Shown piece after piece: positions 56,676 through 64,000 of a stretch of DNA of 64,000 bases (its first letter is position 1; each line of letters begins with the position of its first letter). The stretch is from Hypomyces perniciosus (taxonomy: Eukaryota > Ascomycota > Sordariomycetes > Hypocreales > Hypocreaceae), in assembly GCA_008477525.1 (NCBI GenBank), contig SPDT01000005.1, forward strand, positions 868,001-932,000. The letters run 5' to 3'. Made by a program: the position numbers and the translations under genes. The notes beneath the pieces are model-generated. The model had not been told where the DNA came from, did not search any database, and saw only the letters and a program-made list of their open reading frames with translations.

Positions 56676-58799
56676 ATGCATCTACGGCGCGGAGCTTTGG
56701 TGGTGGCTGCGGCACCAAGAGCTGCTGTTGGAGTGAGAGCGAGATTGAATTGCGTGCGTGGAGGATTAGCTGCTGCTCAGAGGAGATATCTGGGGACCGA
56801 GGGCTTGAGTATAAGACAAGGACCGACAGAGGTAAGTCATTTCGAAGTTCTGTATAGATGGCTGCTGCGAAGAGGGAACATGTGCTTCTTAGTCAGGACG
56901 AGTGTCTTGTGAAGCGTTGTGTTAAGTTCACCTTGCGTCTCATCTGAGTAAACTTGTGAGAGTTCTCATATGATGTGATGTGATGGCTTACACCACCTCA
57001 TCATCCTATCTTTACTATATCACAGATCACAACTAACAAGAAGATAGCCAGCCCTCTTCACAGGCACAATCCCCCAGCACTTTGCCTCTGTCGTCTCCAA
57101 ACACGGCGACCGTCCCGCCGTCATCGCCCGCTCTCCGTCCCCTACTGCTCTCGAAACAGCACTCACCTACCATGCCCTCGATCTCACTTCCAATCGCCTC
57201 GCATCCTCTCTCTCCTCCCTCGGCGTCCGCAAGGGCGATCGCGTTGCCATCTCGCTCGGCAATGGACCCGAGTTTGCCGCCCTGACGTACGCCGTCTTCA
57301 AGCTGGGAGCCATCCTCGTGCCGCTCAACCCAAGCTTCAACGCCCAGCAGGTCGAGTCGGCTTTGAGCCATCTTGGTGCGGAGGTGTTGGTCATCGGTGC
57401 TGTGACGGACTCGGCTTACCGTCCTGGCCAGGGCAGGAGTAACAAGATGCTGCTGGAGAAGGTCACCGGGGATCTGAAGAGCAGCAAGATCCAAAGCGAG
57501 ACCGTTCCCACACTGAAAAGGGTCATTGTCGTGGACAACAGACCGAGCCACCCTTCCGTGGACTTCAAGCTGGAGGAATGTCAAGCCCTCACCCCTTATC
57601 AACTCCTCCTCGAAGGCTCAGACCGACCCATCAAACCAGACTCACCCCTCGACCCTTCTGATACCATCAACATCCAATTCACCTCTGGCACCACATCGCT
57701 CCCCAAAGCCGCCATGCTCGCCCACACCTCCATCCTCAACAACGGCATCCTCATCGCCAACCGCATGGACCTCGACCCCTCGGACCGCATCGTCGTCCCG
57801 CCTCCTCTCTTCCACTGCTTCGGCTCCGTGCTGGGCTACATGGCCACCGCCACCACCGGCGCGGCCATCATGTTCCCCAGCCCGGCCTTTGACCCCGTCG
57901 CCACGGTAAAGATGTGCGTCGACCACCAAGCCACAGGTCTCTACGGCGTGAGCACCATGCTGGTATCCATCTTCGAGGCCCTGGACAACGGCGCCGTGGA
58001 CCGCGCCCCCCAGCACTTGAAGAAGGGCATCGTCGCAGGGAGCAGCGTCCCCGAATCCCTCATGCGCAAGATCTACCAACGCCTGGGCCTCGAGGACCTC
58101 GTCATCTGCTACGGCATGACCGAAACCAGTCCCGTCAGTTGCATGACCCGACCCTCCGACCCCTTCGAAAAACGCACCTCCTCCGTCGGCACTCCCATGC
58201 CTCACACCACCATCAAGATCGTCTCCCCTACTAACCCGAGCCAAACCGTCCCGCTCAACACCCCTGGCGAACTCGCCACATCGGGATACCTCGTCATGAA
58301 GGGCTACTTCGACGATCCCGCGCGCACAGCCGAGGTCCGCATCGAAGAGTCCGACGGCCGCGTGTGGATGTACTCGGGCGACGAGGCAGAAATGGACGCA
58401 GACGGATACGTGCAAATCACCGGCCGCATCAAAGACCTCATCATCCGCGGCGGCGAGAACATCCACCCGCTGGAAGTAGAGAACTGCCTGTTCCAACTCC
58501 CCGGCGTGCAAGAAGTCAGCGTGGTAGGTGTGCCGGACGAGCGTCTGGGCGAAGCAGTCGCTGCGTTTGTGATTCCTCGCAAGGGGTGGACGATGGGGGA
58601 GGCGAAGCAGGGGGGTGAGTCGGTGGATAAGATATTGACCAAGGAGGATGTGAGGACGTGGGTGCGGACGAAGTTGTCGAGTCATTTGGTGCCGAAGCAT
58701 GTGTTTTGGGTAGACGAGTATCCCAAGACGGCGAGTGGCAAGATTCAGAAGTTCAAGTTGAGGGATGTGGCCAAGAAGATTCTGGATCAGGGGTCATGA
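56676..58799 (+). CDS. Acyl-CoA synthetase, ACSF2-like, probable mitochondrial
   Basis: Two exons, 56676-56831 and 57048-58799, with a 216-bp intron (GTAAGT, ACTAAC branch point, GATAG); 635 aa. The splice gives SIRQGPTEPALFTGTIPQHF, matching the usual lead-in. The enzyme activates fatty or other carboxylic acids to CoA thioesters via an acyl-AMP. The first 40 residues are Arg-rich and without acids (MHLRRGALVVAAAPRAAVGV), like a mitochondrial presequence. All adenylation motifs are intact: the phosphate loop FTSGTTSLPKAAMLAH, PPLFHCFG, the A5 motif ICYGMTETSP, YSGDEAEMDADGYV, GRIKDLIIRGGENIHP and the catalytic Lys in PKTASGKIQKF. The long intron and the exon-1 start are the least certain parts. 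Confidence 0.9.
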
Positions 58800-59269
58800 A
58801 TTGCATCGTGTAATTGCTGTCACTCATGTCGATTCTTCAGGTAGTATCTCTGTTTGAGTATATCAAGGCCGGTCATACAATCTGTCACTTGTCTGCTCCA
58901 GCAATCATAATTACAGAAAGATAGTATTATGCCCGATATAAAGCAGCCCGCAGTTTGGTATATTTTCAACGTCTCATAATCTAATCTCCCCCAAGTCCAG
59001 AATTCATATACTTGACTCCTCACTGTATGTACACAATCAACGTGTATCAACTCTGTCTCAATCGATGCATACCAAGGCGGTCTAGGGTGTCTTTTGCACG
59101 TTCATGCCGCAGTAAGAGCTTGCCTACTAAATCTCCCGTAGGCAGATATGAAGTAACATCCCGGCTCCAACCAACATAAACAGACAAACGAAGCAAAAAG
59201 GTGGCACAAACTCCTCAACGCCATCGTCCCAATGAGAGGGACCTGTCCTCAGCCGACACCGGCAGGCAT
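58800..59269. other. 3' region between acyl-CoA synthetase and ceramide synthase genes
   Basis: About 470 bp between convergent genes; AT-rich, no gene supported. Confidence 0.5.
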
Positions 59270-60897
59270 TTAATCAACCTGCTTTTCGCAACCGATACGC
59301 CCGAGCAGCTCCATGCGATCACTGTGGCCTGGCAAGCTAACGCCGCTGGAAGCGCCTGGCCTCTTGACGCCCGATCTGCGCTCCCAGTTCTTGAGATCCA
59401 GATCCTCAACACCAACCTCCTCCTCAAGCGGCTGCGCCTCCTCGTAGATGTATTCGTCTTCCTCCTCATCTTCTTCGCCGCCCTCGCCCTCGTCGTCACT
59501 CCGGGAGTCTTCAGCACCGTCTCCACGAATGACCTTGATGGCGACGCGGACGATCATGGTAAACCAGAAAACAGTAATGGCCTGGAGAAGGAGCAGTGGG
59601 GTGAGGAAGGCCCATTTGACAGTCTCGTTGTAGCAAACGCGCCCGGTAGAGCTGAAGAACGGCTCGACAAGATACATGAACCCAGAGGGAGGGTCAAGCG
59701 GGCCAACCATTGCGTCAGTAGATCCCATAAAACATCCCACAGGCATGATTTCGGGCGTGTGCGCATAAATTGACCAGCAGACCATGATGTAAATGACGTG
59801 ACGAGCCACAAACCACGATACCATGAAAAGCACAAAGGCCAAGTCACACAGGGCCTTGTAGCCACAGTACTTCAAACACTTGGCAGCCTTATGGAAATGT
59901 TAGCAACAAATGGAAGCAAATCTGTGATAAAAAAAAACACTCACAGGGAGGAACAAATCCACCACGTCCATGATGACCAGGATGAAGCTCCCGACGCGGG
60001 TGTGGTGATAGCAGTAGCAAGAAGAAATCAGAGCCGTGGTAATGATGTGGTGGCTGAACATCTGCCAATGATCCTTGCGGCGCTCCTCAATGTTGATGAC
60101 CACGATCTGCTGCAGCCAGAACGCCCACTGGGCAAGGATATACCACTTCAGAAGACCACTAATTTCGCGATTTGGCCAATCGGTCCACAGTTCCCTCATG
60201 TTCAAATAGGCAGGCGACGAGCAGTAGATGTACTAAGCCCAAAGGTTAGCTACGAGAGAACTTCTATTGAAGTAAGAGGTTGAGCTGCATGGAGTACACA
60301 CCACGCCGAGGGGCCAGAAAATGCCATAGTAGACGAGCAACCAGGCCTGCTCACTGAATCGGGTCAATTCCTTTCGCTTGCAGATGCCTTTGAGCTTGCC
60401 GAGCGGCGCCAGCACGTATTCCATGGTGGCAGCCCGAAGACCGGTGAAGAGCACGATGAAAAAAGCAATCAAGTACGCATCCTCAAAGCCAGAGCCATAC
60501 TTGCCCGTCCTCGCATTGTAGTACGACAGGTGGAAGAATTTGGCAGTGTGCGTTCTCGCTTTCGGGATACAGGCGTGGGACAAGAAGACGAGGGCGAGGA
60601 GGTTGAAGGAGAGGCCTATTTCATGAGATGCTGTCAGCAGAGGTCCAAGGCCCAAGGCGTAAAGACATGCCAACACGTACCAACTTGATTCTCGATAAAC
60701 CAGCGAGCAAGGTGCTTCCAAGTGCCCTCCTCCTTGCGCTTCAATCGGCGGACGAGGACGACTCTGTTGCCAGATGTCTGCATGTACAGCGGCCCGTTCA
60801 TGTTGCCGTTCTTCAGCCGAAGTCGCGCCGCAGCCTTAGTGCCGACATCTGAGTTTTCTTCGGGGGACGATCGCGTGTGATGGTTCGCGTCGCCCAT
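59270..60897 (-). CDS. Ceramide synthase (LAG1/LAC1-type, TLC domain)
   Basis: Four exons, 60897-60681, 60615-60302, 60232-59945 and 59887-59270, with introns of 65, 69 and 57 bp (GTACGT, GTGTGT and GTGAGT donors); 478 aa. Ceramide synthases acylate sphingoid bases with acyl-CoA in the endoplasmic reticulum. Six or more membrane segments are visible. After splicing the TLC core reads YIYCSSPAYLNMRELWTDWP, EERRKDHWQMFSHHIITTAL with the catalytic His pair, then YHHTRVGSF and VIMDVVDLFLP-AAKCLKYCG, the Lag1p motif. It ends with an acidic Glu/Asp-rich cytoplasmic tail (DDEGEGGEEDEEEDEYIYE), as is common in fungal members. Each intron join restores conserved sequence. Confidence 0.93.
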
Positions 60898-62449
60898 TGT
60901 GAGAGTCGTCCCGTAGAATCCGAATTGCGGCCGTTGCTATCGCTCCCAAGCGGGAGGAGGAGGAGAGTCGAAAGAAAGGAATAAAGTGGGTGGCAGCAGC
61001 TGAGACGGTGGTTGGCTGTGGTTTAGTGGGGGAGGTAGGATGTCACTTTTGCTTGGTGACAGGTGGTGGTGCTCCGTAGAGAGGTACGAAGTATAGAGAA
61101 GTGCGGCAGGCGGTCGAGGGAGTGGCGCCCAGCACTAAAGCAGTTGAGCTTCTAGCAGTCAAATCGGCGGTTCGAGAAAATCTCGGGCCGGGGAGATCAC
61201 AGGAGCCACCACTGAGCAATGTAATGTTTTTTTTTCTTTCAGGGGCCGGGAGTCGTCAGATGGCCATTGGGCATTTGCATGAGGTACGGGTAAAGATTGA
61301 TTAATAAATCTGGGACAGAAAAATGAGCATGCAGGACAGGACAGGAGGTGAGGTGAGGAGATAATAAGAGGAGGTGTACTCCGTAAGGACGAAAGGTCAC
61401 ACAATGATCAACAAAAATAGGTACCTATGTTGCGTTGCGCACAGTCTGCTTTGGGCAGAAGATGCGACGAGATGGGCAGATAAGGTCCCCCCAGATTAAG
61501 TAAGATTGACCCAAACTGCCAGTGAATCAACAGCTAGTTGATTGACAGCCATGACGTTCCGAATTCCCACAGGTCACTGGGCGGTGAGGCTGCTTCTATC
61601 GAGCTATTGTCGAGGGGCTTTTGGGAGCATCAAGGTTGCGGCCGCCCAGGCCAGGGTCCAGGGTCATTAAACGAGATGCAGCATTCATAGATGAATTCAG
61701 TGTCGCCTCCCATTGGCCTGGGACCTCGAATTAACATCTAGGCCTCGGGCTAAGGCTGCAATAAGTTCCCACGGGGCGGATGGTGCCATTGTGGGCACCA
61801 ATAGCAGTGTCGAGGTTTTGCAGTTCTATTCTTCCGCCAGATGCGAAGTATGCACTCCGTACTTCGTACATACATAGAAACTCCGTGTTCTGCCTGTCAG
61901 TCATGTTCATCTTCCCAACAAGCGCAATTATCCCTTATTGCTGGTCTGTCTCACACTTATTTGCCACCAACAAACAATCCCTGCAAACTCTGCAAACTCA
62001 CCAGAGGTCAACCTCGCTTGTACCCGCCGTGGCATCGTGATCAAACGTGTTTTATGTTTTTATGTTTGAGGAAATGGTTGACAGTTCAAAGTAGTACGAC
62101 TCCGTACATAGCACTACCAGGGTACTATTCGAGGTTGTCAAAGTAGAGTTTCAATATTATGAGTGCTAGTGCCTAATCTCGCATTCCAGATATAGTCTAA
62201 TCCCAGCCAATTATGCACAATACGGAGTACATATGTACATACTACTCCGCACAGGCAGCAGAGCTCTTTACCTTTGCACAGCCACAGGCAGCCTCTCCCT
62301 TCTCCACATGACCCAGCAGGTGTTTCGCATCTGCATACCATCCGCCACACGACTTCATCTGTCTCGTCATCAGCTTCATCATCCCTTCCATCAACAACTC
62401 GCCTCTCCCTAACGACATCTTGAAGCTTTTGCATCGCTGAACGACAGCC
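60898..62449. other. Intergenic region between ceramide synthase and BI-1 genes
   Basis: About 1.55 kb, divergent promoters. It holds TACTCCGTA at 61377, the compound ACTCCGTACTTCGTAC near 61,854, ACTCCGTAC near 62,099, and TACGGAGTAC at 62221-62230. No gene is supported; a 98-codon minus frame at 62138-62434 overlaps the BI-1 leader and has no features. Confidence 0.55.
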
Positions 62450-63450
62450 ATGGCGTCCTCTACCAAATACCAGCAGGCTCCTCAGCAGGACCCCGACGAC
62501 TACACCGATGCGCCCCCCGCCTATGGAACCGCCGCGGCGTCATCTTCGCGCAACGACCCGGGTTTGTTCGCCGAACCTCGTAGCAGCGAGGACAACATTC
62601 CGGATGACTTCAAGGTGAGTTCTTCCAACTGCGCGATTTTGCGCGAGACGATCCAGTGCCTTGACGGGGTCTTGCGACGCAAAAATGCTGACTTTGGCTA
62701 ATTTGCGCAGTTCGGAGGCTCTGTTGCCGAAGCTACCGTCGACATTCGCAACCAATTCATCCGCAAGGTCTACACCATCCTCACTGTCCAGCTCATCGCG
62801 ACCGCCGGCGTCAGCTCCCTCACCTTCTTCAGCGATGCCTACAGGAACTGGATCCAGAGCCACCCCGGCGTCGTCTGGGCCTCGGTACGTCAACACTGCC
62901 TCATCGAGAACATCCGCCCTCTCCTCGAACAGCCAAACTAACGTGTCAATTGCAATAGCTCTTCGGTGCCATGATCTTCTTGGGCCTCACCTACTGGAAG
63001 CGCAAATCCTACCCCACCAACCTCCTCTTCCTCTCTCTCTTCACCCTCACCGAAGCCTACTCCATCTCCGTCATCGTCTCCTTCTACAAAACCTCCATCG
63101 TCCTCAACGCCGTTATTCTCACCGCTGGTATCTTCGTCTTCCTCACCATCTTTGCATGCCAGTCCAAGTATGACTTCACCTCTTGGATGCCCTATCTCTT
63201 CGGCGCCCTCTGGGGGCTCGTCATCTTCGGCTTCATGGCCATGTTCTTCCCCTACAGCTCCACCGGCGAATTGATCTATGGTGGTCTCGCTGCCCTCATC
63301 TTCAGCGCTTACATCCTCGTCGATACCCAGATGATTATGCGCAAGCACCATGTTGAGGAGGAGATTGCCGCGGCCATCAGCCTGTACCTCGACATTATCA
63401 ACTTGTTCCTGGCCATCCTGCGCATTCTCAATAGCCAGTCTAATAACTAA
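62450..63450 (+). CDS. Bax inhibitor-1 family membrane protein
   Basis: Three exons, 62450-62614, 62711-62884 and 62959-63450, with introns of 96 bp (GTGAGT/GCGCAG) and 74 bp (GTACGT/CAATAG); 276 aa. BI-1 (TMBIM) proteins are seven-helix membrane proteins of ER, Golgi or vacuole that affect calcium leak and stress-induced cell death; the yeast member is Bxi1/Ybh3. The proline-rich soluble N-terminus ends IPDDFKFGGSVAEATVDIRN, then RKVYTILTVQLIATAG opens helix 1. Seven hydrophobic segments follow; the last part holds GGLAALIFSAYILVDTQMIM, HHVEEEIAAAISLYLDIINL and FLAILRIL, with the pore Asp pair typical of the family. The C-terminus is short (NSQSNN). Confidence 0.95.
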
Positions 63451-64000
63451 GTGGGGACAAGTGAAGAGAAATGCCAGTTTCCTTTGTTATGGGGGGGAGA
63501 CGGTCCCAGGTCATGGAGGAATGCCTCGAGTTTGAATGATTGGCTTTCAAAAACTTCACACTGACCGAACACATCCAACTGTGTCCCCATGTACTCCCCA
63601 TGTACTCCGTATGCTTTTTTGGGATATTGAACTTGGAATCGGGCCGGACGAGAAAGGAAGCAGGGTTGGGCGTTTGATTTCGTCACTAGTAATACAATGT
63701 ATGGTACTTCGTAGTCCGTCTGATACAGCACCCCTTTCCCCAAGTCACTCACACGATTGTTACAAGGATCCTCCACATATAACAGCAAATTGAAGAAGGG
63801 TTGAATGTATTTGATATCTGCATTAGAAGTCCATTACAGTAGCAGGAAAAAATAAAGGACAGTAAAAGGAAGGGAGCCCATTTGACAAAAGATGGCTACC
63901 AATACAGCTAAAACAGGCACCTGACAAGAGCGAGTCAAGAAGGGCTAGGTGGAATAGGCACCCCCCAGCGTCAAAAGCACCAGAGAACCATCATCCACAC
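63451..64000. other. 3' flank of the BI-1 gene, window end
   Basis: About 550 bp. One TACTCCGTA at 63603-63611 and a TACTTCGTAGT variant near 63,703. No gene is supported before the window ends. Confidence 0.5.

Noticed and set aside
57642..58700. 352-codon minus-strand frame rich in His, Gly and Asp
   Set aside because: Antisense shadow of the GC-rich acyl-CoA synthetase coding sequence; composition follows from its codon usage.
1..64000. tRNA, rRNA, CRISPR array or biosynthetic gene cluster
   Set aside because: I found no tRNA-like cloverleaf with a GTTCGA arm, no rRNA-like sequence, no spaced repeats of CRISPR form, and no polyketide or peptide synthase. The lone monooxygenase and transporters do not form a cluster.

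Overview
The window is nuclear DNA of a filamentous ascomycete (Pezizomycotina), most likely Sordariomycetes and probably Hypocreales. This rests on short introns (mostly 51-96 bp, GTRNGT donors, CTAAC-type branch points a few bases before the acceptor), dense single genes on both strands, and families typical of these fungi: a PNP-NACHT-ankyrin NLR, a heme haloperoxidase, a fungal HNH family and a DUF3176 fragment. There is no operon-like order and no obvious secondary-metabolite cluster. Spliced gene models were built by hand from reading frames and splice signals. No alignment or transcript data were available, so family calls rest on recognising motifs.

Layout. 0.4-3.7 kb: IVY1-like I-BAR protein (+) and nucleoporin Nup53 (-), convergent. 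4.5-8.0 kb: DUF3176 fragment (+), a 295-aa conserved unknown (-) and a secreted haloperoxidase-like protein (-). 8.6-15.5 kb: a 1,624-aa intronless unknown (-) and a fungal HNH-family protein (-), followed by a 19-bp tandem repeat. 16.8-28.2 kb: a maltose-type sugar transporter, an RNA 3'-phosphate cyclase, a three-exon PNP-NACHT-ankyrin NLR and a second sugar/polyol transporter, all on the minus strand. 30.8-32.5 kb: Atg22-like vacuolar transporter (+). 32.5-37.7 kb: a 5.3-kb stretch without an intact gene, holding a complete hAT-like foldback MITE and decayed coding sequence. 37.7-47.4 kb: FAD monooxygenase (+), TPR protein (-), GT8 glycosyltransferase (+), quinolinate phosphoribosyltransferase (+) and copper amine oxidase (-). 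47.4-51.2 kb: gene-free. 51.2-63.5 kb: Och1-like GT32 (+), SGNH hydrolase with an Fn3-like tail (-), acyl-CoA synthetase (+), ceramide synthase (-) and Bax-inhibitor-1 protein (+).

The genes are mostly independent housekeeping or transport functions. Loose themes are membranes and lipids (Ivy1, ceramide synthase, acyl-CoA synthetase, BI-1, Atg22), Golgi glycosylation (GT8, GT32), NAD synthesis and amine catabolism, and non-self recognition (NLR). The signals that ordinary annotation would miss are a 9-bp motif, TACGGAGTA, repeated at least 16 times and only outside my exons; the MITE with an 8-bp target duplication; near-identical ankyrin repeats in the NLR; a pseudogene with in-frame stops; and a haloperoxidase that has lost its EHD motif.
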